DNA from: Pyrus communis
Lineage: Eukaryota; Streptophyta; Magnoliopsida; Rosales; Rosaceae
Assembly: GCF_963583255.1 (NCBI RefSeq)
Contig: NC_084807.1
Coordinates: 1,998,872 to 2,062,871 of the forward strand
Reading direction: 5' to 3'
DNA length: 64,000 nt
Under the pieces are notes generated by a model. It ran no database searches and was not told the DNA's origin. It saw nothing but the letters and a program-made list of their open reading frames with translations. Positions within the stretch are counted from its first letter, which is position 1. Each line of letters opens with the position of its first letter. This document shows positions 35,589-46,570 of this stretch, piece after piece. The position numbers and the translations under genes were made by a program.

Positions 35589-37459
35589 CAAAGCCAGTTC
35601 ATCCAACTTGAAATATATTATTCCAGGAATAATCATAGCAACAATATTCCTAGTAAACATTGTATCTATATTTATACTGCATAGGAAAAGAAAAGTTGAA
35701 GTTGCAACAGAGGCTACCGTGTTACCTCAATCTCTTTGTAGAGTTTCGCACCTGGAACTTCTAAGGACGACAAATGGATTTAATGATAGCAACATACTTG
35801 GAAGTGAGGGTTTTGGCTCAGTATTTAAAGGACGCTCTCAGATAGGATAGATGTTGTAGTAAAGATATTCGATTTGTAGCTAGAAGGGGCTTTCAAGAGT
35901 TTTGAGAGGGAGTGTGAAATGCTAAGCAATATTTGGCACCAAATCTTATCAAAATCACTAGCTGTTGCAGCCAATTGGATTTCAAAGCCTTAGTATTCAA
36001 CTACATGCCTAATGGGAGCCTTGAGAAGTGGTTGTATTCTTAAAACTCTTCTTTTAAAATCCTAAAGAGGTTGAATATAACGGTAGATGTTTTTTTGGCC
36101 TTGGAATATCTGCACCATGGTTATTCAGTACCAATTGTCCATTGTGGTCTGAAGCCAAGCAATACACTACTAGATGATGATATGGTTGCACATGTTGCGG
36201 ATTTTGGCATTGCAAAACTCTTGGGTTTCGGGGATTCCATGACTCGAACCATGACCCTAGCCACAGTTGGGTATATGGCTCCGGGTGATCTACTTGCTAG
36301 TTTAATGTCTTTCAATTTCGTAATCATGAAGAACTAAACTTCCAATTTTCTTTTGTATATTAATATTGCAGAGTATGGAATAGATGGAATTGTTTTGACG
36401 CAAGGGGATGTGTACAGTTTTGGCAAGGACGGATCCACATAGGGACCCAGAAGCTCCTAGGACCCGTCGGCGATCCTAAGTCGCTGCTATAAATTTTTTG
36501 GGGACCCCTCGTACTGGAGCATGAGGTCTGTGCAGGTTGTAGGTTGCAGGTTGCAGTGGCTGTCTTCTTTTCGAAGAAGATGACCGCGCACGTAGAAGAA
36601 AGAAAATAAGGACCCTTCCTGCCTCTCTCCTCCTTGCTTCTACATGGTCTCATCTATTGGTGCCACCCATCCTCCAACCTTTCTCTGTCGTCTGGCGGAG
36701 GCAGTACATAAGCCAAAATTTCTCCAAATTATTTCAACCATCTTAGTAATTTTTCTTATGGGTGAAATTTCCTTCATAAGGTTAGTAAGATGGATATGAT
36801 CTGTCATGGGTTGGTGAAATTTGGGGATGGAGCTACCATGGCTTTGGGAGAATGGGCAGGGAGGCGGTTGGTGGAGGTATGATAACTCTGTTCTTAGTGA
36901 GAGAGAAGATGGATGTTTGAAAACTAGTAAAAGAGAAAAATGGTGTGTTTGGCTAGAAAGATAGTGGGAGTGTGGGGAGAGTTTTATTTGACCGGTGTTT
37001 TAAACTTAGTGGTTTGCATATAATTTTTGAATGAAATATATCATATTTAGATTTTCAATGTTATTTTTGTCTACAAATTTTTTGACCTTTATAAATAGGA
37101 CCCTTGAGTTTAAAATCCTGGATCCGCCACTGAGTTTTGGTATTGTAGTCATGGAAACATTCACAAAAATGAAGCCTACGAATGAAATGTTTGTTGAGGA
37201 AATGAATCTAAAGCAATGGGTTGCAAATTCACTATCATCAGAAGCAATAGCTGAAGTTGTGGATGCCAATCTACTTGTGACACAAGAGGAAGATCATGAT
37301 TATGTGGCTAAGATAGATTGCTTATCGTCTATTATGCGATTAGCTCTTGCTTGCTCTGTAGAACCACCGGACGAGAGGATAAACATGCAAGAAGCCGTAG
37401 CCATGCTCAAAAAAATCAAGATGAAGTTTTTGAAGGATGCTGGAAGGAGTGTGCAGTAA
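35589..37459 (+). pseudogene. LRR receptor-kinase pseudogene (membrane segment and kinase only)
   Basis: From 35589 ('agccagttcatccaacttg') to about 37605 the sequence is a close copy of 45391-46695 of the intact receptor kinase. It covers the membrane segment, the kinase domain, the conserved phase-1 intron and the 3' flank. No LRR region is attached, and homology starts abruptly. Lesions visible against the intact copy: one-base deletion near 35831, CAG to TAG at about 35877, one-base deletion near 35940, a TAA near 36041, and a 709-base transposon (36424-37132) inside the VYSFG coding motif. The last exon (37141-37459) is otherwise well preserved. Confidence 0.9.
36424..37132. mobile_element. 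Non-autonomous hAT-like element inside the kinase pseudogene
   Basis: The insertion is defined exactly by comparison with the uninterrupted copy at 46215. It is flanked by an 8-base duplication AGTTTTGG (36416-36423 and 37133-37140). The ends are imperfect inverted repeats: CAAGGACGGATCCAC on the left and, complemented, CAGTGGCGGATCCAGG on the right. It has no transposase coding capacity. The 8-base duplication and CA..TG ends fit hAT. Confidence 0.88.
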
Positions 37460-37605
37460 AACCGCTCTCGTTTTCTGGCACTTTGAGGGAGTTCTTAATT
37501 AATGGATGCTGTGTCTTTTCATGCCTTTTTTATTTAGTTTGAGTCCTCATTTGATGCTGTTGTATTTGAAACAATTATTGGCTTGGAGTTTACAGTGGAG
37601 TCCAG

Positions 37606-38497
37606 ACTGATTGATCCAAAATAATAATTTCATCCCAAATTATATATATTTTTCTATTATTTCAACCCCATTAAACTCACGCCAACAACTAAGACCAAAT
37701 TGGTCTTTAGTTCATGTCATATTTAAAACCCTTTGCTGTACTTGGCCCATAGTGTGCAAGCCTTTTCTCCATCTGCCATTTAATGCGCAGAAGAGAAAGC
37801 ATAGTTCACACTTCATATGTAAACCCTTTGCTGTACCTAGCCTATAGCGTGCAACCCTTTTCTCTATTTACCATTCAACACATAGAAGATAAAGCATGCA
37901 CAATTGCATGCAACTCTTGAACGAAGACTTCCTCGCCGTTACGGAAAGCAGAGTCACAAATGGTTGCTGCCATTTCATTGTAGGATTCACAAAGTTACAC
38001 ATACAAAATTGTTGCTAACTAGTAATAATTTGAGCCAAACGCAACACGAATATTATTACGAGGAAAAGAAATAAACAATTTGTCAAGATAGATAAAAATT
38101 GAATGACTAAGCTTTGGTTTGGAATTACTGTGCTTTGAAAAAAAAAAGCTACTTCTGCTGTGCTGTGAGAATAAACAGCAATGAAATAAAGCAGCAGAGT
38201 GTTTGGTAAACTTTTTTATAAAAGTGTTTTTAAAAAAAAAAAAAAAAAAAAAAGCAGTATTATAGTGTTTGGTAAACTTTTATATAAAACAAATATGAAA
38301 AAAAGCCGGTTTTTCAAAGCTGGGTTTGTTAGCTTCTTGTGTGAAAAAAAGCTGAATCTGAATGTTTACCAAATACAAAAACAGCTTCCAACTTTTTATG
38401 ATACCAGTTTTTTTCAGAATCCCCTCAATACCAAATCAGGCCTACATCTTGATTGACTTGTGGTATTAATAAAAATAATCTTAAATATTAATATTTT
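37606..38497. other. Intergenic; contains a possible MITE
   Basis: At 37690-37860 a 'ctttgctgtac(t/c)tggcc-atagtgtgcaa' block occurs twice. 38107-38446 looks like an AT-rich non-autonomous element: 'ggtttggaattactg' on one side, 'ataccaaatcaggcct' on the other, and an internally repeated 'gtgtttggtaaactttt'. I see no gene. Confidence 0.4.
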
Positions 38498-39404
38498 CCA
38501 ACAATTTCACAAGTATTGGTATTTATTTTGATTTGGACTTGCAACAACCTGAAGCATTTTATAGTTAAATCACTGTACATATAATTTGCTCGATAACGCA
38601 TCAGTGGGCCGCCATTTAAATGTAGAGGATGCACAAAACTAGTAAATGGTTTCTTAAGTCTTTATCACATATCCTTTTCTATCATATATATATATATATA
38701 TATATATAATTAGGACAATGGATTAGAGATACCTATATATAGTAATATTTTACAAGTAATAATATAAGGGGTCGTAGTCACTATTTACTTCGGCCTCAAA
38801 GTATTTTTCTTCACTAGTAAATAACAGATCTTAGGTTCAATTTGCTCTTATTATAAATATATTATTATATCACAAACATGATAATAACCATAATAATAAT
38901 AATAATAATATAAAATACAAGGGGTCATAATTTTATGTGGTATAGGGTTTAATCAGAAATTTTTTGGTCCTACAACTACGATTCTATTACCATGAATACG
39001 AGCATCTCCAATGCACCACAAAGTTATGACTCATATTTTATATTTGAGTTTGAATATGAGTAAAATCATCTCTGATGCACCTGAGACTTAAAAGTTATAT
39101 TTGAGTTTCTAGTCCAAGTAAGATCTAAATTTAAATTTGAATATGAGATTTGAGTTTTAAATCTAACCATCTAAGTTGACGATGCATGTGGTTGATTTAA
39201 GTGTTTCCACAGATTAATTCAACAAGATACGCATCCCATTAAACAAAACAAAAAATGGAATTTATTTTTATTTTTTAAACGTTTAATTAGTCAACGATAT
39301 ATTTTGGCAGTCTTAATCAATATATAATTTCAAAGTTTCAAAGTTAAAAAGACTACCTTTGAGTTCCATTGCTTCTGACTTCTTGGAACTCAGCACATAC
39401 AATA

Positions 39405-39530
39405 ATGGCAAGAAATCGCTTCTCCTCTCGTTGACAACTATGCTGCTATTCCAATACTGCTGTGTATACATACCTTTCTTAATAACGGGTTCCGCAACAG
39501 CACAAATCAACATCAGCGCAGAATTATTTA
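39405..39530 (+). pseudogene. Truncated receptor-kinase signal-peptide exon, copy A
   Basis: The ATG at 39405 opens MARNRFSSR followed by TGA, where the intact gene reads MARTRFLLSTT. Indels near codon 7 shift the frame. The remaining bases still resemble the intact signal peptide (CCVYIPFLITGSATAQ in another frame). Homology stops at about codon 40 of the intact gene. Confidence 0.8.
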
Positions 39531-39865
39531 CAATTATTGGTATTCATTTTGATTTGGACTTGCAACAACGTGAAGCACTATTACAGTTGAATCACTGTAC
39601 ATATAATTTGCTCGACCATTAGAAGGTGAAGGATGCACTAAACTAGTAGATGGTTTCTTAAGTTTTTATCATATATCATTTTCTATCATATATATATATA
39701 TAATTAGGACAATGAATTAGAGACACCTAGCTATGTATAGTAATATTTCACAAGTAATAATATAAGGTGTCATAGTTACTAAATACTTCGGTAGTATTTT
39801 TCTTTATTGTAATTGAAAAGTATTAGGTTTCATCACCTCTTATCGTAAATATATCATTATATCAC

Positions 39866-39931
<66 letters not shown>
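39866..39931. repeat. (TAA)n microsatellite
   Basis: An uninterrupted trinucleotide run of about 22 units. Shorter runs occupy the same place in the neighbouring units (about 38891-38912 and 40935-40962). Confidence 0.95.
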
Positions 39932-39932
<1 letters not shown>

Positions 39933-40610
39933 TACAAGGCGTCATAATTCTATGTGGTATAGAGTTAAGTAAAAAATTCTTTGGTCTTAGGATTCTATTA
40001 CTATGAATGTGAGCATCTCCAATGCACCAGAAAGTTATGATTCATATTTTATATTTAAGTCCAAACATGAGTAAAATGATCTCTAATGCACCTAAGACTT
40101 AAAAATTATATTTGAGTTTCTGCTCAAAGTGAGATTCAAATTTAGATTTCAATACAAGGTTTGAGTTTTGAATCTAACCATCTTTAATGCACGTATTTAA
40201 GTTGTCAAAACTCAATCCAATATTTTTTTTCTCTCCAATACAAACATTTAAATCTTAAAACTCAAAATATAAAAATATAGATCTAAGAATATAAACTTTT
40301 GCATTAGAGAAGAAAAATCAAAATACCCAAACTCAAGATCTTATTGGGACTCAAATATAATAATATTAAAAAAGATATCTAAGTTGATGATGCATGTGGT
40401 TGATTTAAGTGTTTCCACAGATTTATTCAACAAGATACGCATCCCATTAAACCAAAAAAAAAAAAAAAAGGATTTTTTTTTTTTAAACTTATAATTAGTC
40501 AACGATATATTTTCTTTTTGGCAGTCTTAATCAATATATAATTTCAAAGTTAAAAAGACTACCTTTGAGTCCCATTTCTTCTGACTTCTTTGAACTCAGC
40601 ACATACAATA

Positions 40611-40735
40611 ATGGCAAGAACTCGGTTCTCCTCTCGTTGACAATTATGCTGCTATTCAATACTGCTGTGCATACAGACCTTTTTTAATAACGGATTCCGC
40701 AGCAGCACAAATCAACATCAGCACATAATTATTTC
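40611..40735 (+). pseudogene. Truncated receptor-kinase signal-peptide exon, copy B
   Basis: The ATG at 40611 gives MARTRFSSR and then TGA. It has the same frame lesion as copy A plus a lost base in 'ctattcaatactg'. It is followed by the start of the next repeat unit instead of the LRR coding sequence. Confidence 0.8.
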
Positions 40736-40929
40736 ACAATTATTGTTATTCATTTTGATTTGGACTTGCAACAACGTGAAGCATTATTATAGTTGAATCA
40801 CTGTACATATAATTTGCTCGACCATTTGAATGTGAAGGATGCACTAAACTAGAAGATGGTTTCTTAAGTTTTAATCATATATCATTGAAAGGTATTAGAT
40901 TTCATCACCCCTTATTGTAAATACATCAT

Positions 40930-40962
<33 letters not shown>

Positions 40963-41643
40963 TAATACAAGGCGTCATAATTCTATGTGGTATAGGGTTA
41001 AGTAAAAAATTCTTTGGTCTTAGGATTCTATTACTATGAATGCAAGCATCTCCAATGCACCAGAAAGTTATGACTCATATTTTATATTTAAGTCCAAACA
41101 TGAGTAAAATGGTATCTAATGCACCTAAGACTTAAAAGTTATATTTGAGTGTCTGCTTAAAGTGAAATTCAAATGTAGATTTCAATATGAGGGTTGAGTT
41201 TTGAATCTAATTAACCATCTTTAATGCACATATTTAAATTGTCAAAACTCAATCCAATATTTTTTTTCTCTCCAATACAAACATTTAAATCTTAAAACTC
41301 AAAATATAAAAATATAGATCTAAGAATATAAACTTTTGCATTAGAGAAGAAAAATCAAAATACCCAAACTCAAGATCTTTTTAGGACTCAAATATAATAA
41401 TATTAAAAAAGATATCTAAGTTGACGATGCATGTGGTTGATTTAAGTGTTTCCACAGATTTATTCGACAAGATACGGATCCCATTAAAAAAAAAGGATTT
41501 TTTATTTTTTAAATGTTTAATTAGTCAATAATTTATTTTCTTTTTGGCACTCAATCAATAATAATTTCAAAGTTTTCAAAGTTAAAAAGACTACCTTTGA
41601 GATCCCATTTCTTCTAACTTCTTGGAACTCAGCACAAACAACA

Positions 41644-44600
41644 ATGGCGAGAACTCGTTTCCTCTTGTCGACAACTTTGTTGTTGCTGCTATTCCAATAC
41701 TGTTGTGTATACATACCTATCTTAATAACGGGTTCCGTAGCAGCACAAACCAGCATCAGCACAGATCAGTTTGCTCTTCTTGCCCTCAAATCCCATATCA
41801 CCATTGATCCTCAAAACATCTTGACCACCAACTGGTCTACCTCCAATTCCGACATTTGCAACTGGGTTGGCGTTACTTGCAGTGCACGCCACCTTAGAGT
41901 GACAACCTTGAATCTCTCCTACATGGGTCTCACTGGCACCATCCCTCCCCACCTAGGCAACCTCTCATTTCTTGTTCAATTGGAATTTAGAAACAACAGT
42001 TTTGGTGGTACCTTGCCCCCGGAATTGTCTAATCTACGCAGGCTGAAGTTGATTAGCTTTGAATTCAATGACTTTGAAGGAACCATTCCATCATGGTTTG
42101 GCTTGTTATCTAAACTTCAAACCTTCAATTTGTACGGTAATCAATTTTCGGGTTCCATACCAAACGCCATCTTCAACTTATCTGCACTTCAAGTACTTAA
42201 TCTAAGAAGCAACCAGCTATCCGGTACGTACATACGAACCAATTACCATACAAGCTATCAGGTTCCATACCATGTTATTTATATGCTAGTTTTTTACTTG
42301 TTTCCTTATTCCATTTCTGCGGCCAATACATATTGCAAACCCTATACTTTGATAGGTACCATACCGAGAGAAATCGAGAGGTTAACAGTGTTGCAAGAGA
42401 TATTACTTGGAAATAACAATTTCAAAGGTATGACTCAATCAGCTTGTTGCCATGATTATATAACATACTCTGTTGGTTCATTTTTTGACCACGGGGGTCT
42501 ACTTATTTTACTTAAGTAACAGGTAGCATAGCAAGAGAAATTGGGAACTTAACCATGCTCAAGAGGATATACCTTGATTTTAACATGTTCGAAGGTAGGG
42601 AAGACTCAGCTTTGTCATTTTTTAGTATTATTAGATTAATGCTGGCGAAATCACATTTTTGTACACAATGCACATTGTACCACGTTTCTCATAGAAAGAG
42701 GGCGCACTGATTAATACTAGTAGGTTTCACAGAGGTAATTAACATGCTGTGGTATGCACAAATGTGACTTCCCCAACATTTTTTGCATTATTATATCTGA
42801 TATTTAATATTATATAGAAAACCTATATGTGATTTTTTTTTTTTCTTCAGAAATTCCAAACTTGATTGGCAGTAAAGATGAGGTGGAGTGGTTGTATGTG
42901 CAGGCTAATGCCCTAAAAGGCCCTATTCCTTTGACTGTCTTCAACATGTCCTCTTTGACAATTTTGGCTCTAAACAGAAACAACTTAAGTGGTAGTTTTC
43001 CAGACAATATATGCCAACATCTTCCAAGTATCCAGGTGTTAAATTTGGCTTACAACGAGTTTGATGGTCCACTTCCACACAAGTTATGGCAGTGCAAAGA
43101 GCTCCTTAGTTTGGTATTGGACTATAATAATTTCAGCGGAAGCATACCAAGAAGTATTGGAAACTTGACCCAGTTAACACGGCTTGGTTTTAGCAACAAC
43201 ACCTTAACGGGTACTTAATTGCCAAGTCCATTTATCTTACTTAAATTAGAGTAACTTATTTCTTTGTTCCAATCATGATTAATTTAATTTTTTTTTTTTT
43301 GTCACATGATTAGTTTTTTTTTTCAATTGATAAAGGTGGGGTGCTATTTTCAATCATGAATGGTTCGAAATACTCAAATACAATAATTAATACTCGATTT
43401 AAAAAATAAATATCAAGTAATTTAATTACTCAATTATAAGTCTAGCTCACCTAACTAATGTCAAACGGATAGTATTTGGAGAGATCACTAGTGAGTAATT
43501 ACTTTTTTTTTGTCCATTAATATTTTACTACATGTTTTATGTTTGAAAAAAAAAGGTTATTTAATTGTTCCTTAGCTTTATAAAGTATGGAATATATGGC
43601 ATTTTTTATTGAACCAAATCATAAAGTGCGTATACACCTAATCCTCCTCATCAAACAATTCGGACTTTTGAAATTTGATCGAAATGCTAAAGTTATTATA
43701 ACTTTTAAAGTGGGGTGGAAGGGATCCGGAGAGGATCTCTTTCCTATAGAGCACTCACTAGTAAAAAAAATATGTTATTTAATTTTTCTTTAGTTTTAAA
43801 AGCAAGGAATAGCAACTTAAGCCTAGCCCCTTAGTTTAGATAATATCTTTGTTAAAAAAAAATATGTGGAATATGTGGCATTTTTTTATTGAATCAAATC
43901 ATAATTCCTAAATATATACAGAGGGTATTCCTCCATCTTCTCTGCGTATGCCCAGTTCCTTGTCGTATTTTTATTTTCTTTATAATGATCCAGTGAAACT
44001 ATGGAGTTAATACTATTTTAGGAATGCTAAGGCAAAATAATTGAACTTATATGCTAATACTAATTGTGGCAGGTACTATACCATATGAAGTTGGCAATCT
44101 TCAAAGTCTACAGTATTTGTCACTCGATTTTAACAATCTCAACGGCCCCATTCCATCCACAATCTTCAATATGTCAAAGATGACAGTACTTTCACTTGTT
44201 GGTAATCAACTCTCAGGTAGCCTCCCAGCAGACATAGGCCTTGGAATTCCGAACCTGCAAAGTATATATTTAGCACTGAATAAACTCAACGGAGTAATTC
44301 CCAACTTTAACTCCAATGGTTCCCAGCTCATTCATGTAAGCATGTCCGACAACTCATTTTCCGGGTTTATTCCTAACAAGTTATGTGCCTTAACAAACCT
44401 TGAGGTTCTTAGCTTATACCGAAATAATTTAACGGTTGACACTTCAACTCCAGAAGTAAACATCCTTTCTTGTTTCGGTAATCTTAGAAATCTTAGGGTA
44501 TTCATCCTGGGACGTAATCCGTTAAACACTAATCTTCCTATTTCTTCTTGGAATCTCTCTACATCGTTACAACAACTTACTTTAGACCATTGCAATTTGA

Positions 44601-46570
44601 AGGGTAGCATTCCCATTGAAATTGGCAACTTGAGCAGCCTGATATCCTTAAACCTGGCATCCAATCAATTGAGCGGGTTAATTCCAACTTCTATTGGAAG
44701 ACTAGGGAGTCTCCAAGGTTTGTATTTGGTTGATAACAAGTTGCAAGGATATATTCCCGATGACCTTTGTCAACTAAACAAACTAGCTGTATTATATTTG
44801 AGTCAGAATCAACTGTCTGGTTTTATACCTTCTTGCTTAGGTAATCTATCTGCAAATCTTAGAATTCTATCATTAGCATCCAATTCGTTAACTTCTACAC
44901 TGCCATCTACATTGTGGGAACTTGAACAAGTCTGGTTCTTTAACTTGTCATCAAATCTTCTAAATGGATCTCTGTCACAAGATATCGGCAAGTTGAAGGT
45001 TGTGTCATACATGGATCTATCAAGCAACAATTTATTTGGTGTTATACCAAGCAGTGTTGGGGATCTTCTAGATTTAACTAGTCTCTCCTTGGCAGATAAT
45101 AATTGTGAAGGCCCTATTCCCAGTTCATTCGGCAAATTGAAAGGCCTGATACGGTTGGATTTATCCAAGAACAGTTTGTCTGAAGCAATTCCAAAGTCGC
45201 TAGAAGCACTCTTGAATCTGAAGTACCTGAATTTTTCTTTCAACCAACTCCAAGGGGAAATTCCAGAAGGCGGACCTTTCAAAAACTTCTCTGCTCTATC
45301 ATTTGTCTCGAATAAGGCGTTGTGTGGTGCAGCTCGACTCCACGTCCCACCATGCAAAAACAATACACTTCAACCAAATTCAAGGAAAGCTAGTTCATCC
45401 AACTTGAAATATATTATTCCAGCAATAATCATAGCAACAATATTCCTAGTAGCCTTTGTGTCGATATTTATACTGCACAGGAAAAGGAAAATTGAAGTTG
45501 CAACAGAGGTTACCGTGTTACCACAATCTCTTTGGAGAAGAGTTTCACGCCTGGAACTTCTAAGGGCGACAAATGGATTTAACGACAGCAACTTACTTGG
45601 AAGTGGGGGTTTTGGCTCAGTATATAAAGGGACACTCTCAGATGGGATAGATGTTGCCGTAAAGATTTTCGATTTGCAGCTAGAAGGGGCTTTCAAGAGT
45701 TTTGAGAGGGAATGTGAAACGCTAAGTAATATTCGGCACCGAAATCTTATCAAAATCATTAGCTGTTGCAGCCAATTGGATTTCAAAGCCTTGGTACTGA
45801 ACTATATGCCTAATGGTAGCCTTGAGAGATGGTTGTATTCTCATAACTCTTCTTTTAATATCCTAAATAGGTTGAATATAATGGTAGATGTTGCATTGGC
45901 ATTGGAATACCTACACCATGGTTATTCAGTGCCAATTGTCCATTGTGATTTGAAGCCAAGCAATATCCTACTAGATGATGATATGGTTGCACATGTGGCG
46001 GATTTTGGCATTGCAAAACTCTTGGGTTTCGGGGATTCCATGACCCAAACCATGACCCTAGCCACAGTTGGGTATATGGCTCCAGGTGATCTACTTGTTA
46101 GTTTATTATCTTTCAATTTTATAATCATGAAGAACTGAACTTCTAACTTTCTTTGGTATATTAATATTGCAGAGTACGGGATGGATGGAATTGTTTCGAC
46201 ACAAGGGGATGTGTACAGTTTTGGTATTGTAGTCATGGAAACATTCACAATAATGAAGCCTACGAATGAAATGTTTGTTGAGGAAATGAATCTAAAGCAA
46301 TGGGTTGCAAATTCACTATCATCAGAAGCAATAGCTGAAGTTGTGGATGCCAGTTTATTTGTAACACAAGAGGAAGACCCTGATTTTGTGACTAAGATAG
46401 ATTGCTTATCGTCCATTATGCGATTAGCTCTTGCTTGCTGTGCAGAGCTACCAGGCGAGAGAATAAACATGCAAGAAGCTGTAGCCACACTCAAAAAAAC
46501 AAAACTCAAGTTTTTGAAGGATGCTGCAAGAAGTGCACAGTCAAACCGTCCTCTTGTTCATGCACTTTGA
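41644..46570 (+). CDS. LRR receptor-like kinase, subfamily XII (EFR/Xa21-like, non-RD)
   Basis: Six exons: 41644-42223, 42356-42427, 42523-42594, 42851-43210, 44073-46085 and 46173-46570, giving 1164 residues in phase. Order: signal peptide (ending near GSVAAQ), LRR N-cap with CNWVGVTC, about 25 plant-type LRRs (LxGxIP), membrane helix at ~804-827 (KYIIPAIIIATIFLVAFVSIF), and a kinase with GSGGFG, VAVKIF lysine, HCDLKPSN catalytic loop, DFG and GYMAPE. The Cys before the catalytic Asp makes it a non-RD kinase, typical of pattern-recognition receptors such as EFR, FLS2 and Xa21. Introns in the LRR part are all phase 1, and exons 2-4 are 72, 72 and 360 bases, exact multiples of one LRR. It probably perceives a microbial or self peptide at the plasma membrane. 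The ligand cannot be predicted. A truncated copy lies upstream. Confidence 0.92.
42640..42790. mobile_element. Small hairpin MITE in intron 3 of the receptor kinase
   Basis: 'aatgctggcgaaatcacattt' on the left pairs with 'aaatgtgacttccccaacatt' on the right, with further pairing inward. The insert enlarges an otherwise short intron. Confidence 0.55.
43211..44072 (+). other. Long intron 4 of the receptor kinase with an internal duplication
   Basis: The intron holds two copies of a block reading 'tggaatat(a/g)tggcattttt-tattgaa-c-aatcata' (43587-43623 and 43867-43903), each preceded by a 'ttatttaatt-ttc(c/t)ttag' stretch. No coding sequence is present. Confidence 0.5.

Larger units (their letters stand above)
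38498..41757 (+). repeat. Tandem array of three promoter plus signal-peptide units
   Basis: Units run about 38498-39527, 39528-40733 and 40734-41757. Each starts near 'attttgatttggacttgcaa', passes through a (TAA)n tract and a 'gagcatctccaatgcacc' block, and ends with the receptor-kinase 5' leader and signal-peptide codons. Only the third runs on into a full gene. Unit 2 has an extra ~190 bases shared with unit 3 but missing from unit 1. Unit 3 lacks an internal (TA)n segment. Confidence 0.85.

Noticed and set aside
44332..46509. Long minus-strand frames across the receptor kinase
   Set aside because: Antisense shadows of the LRR and kinase coding sequence.
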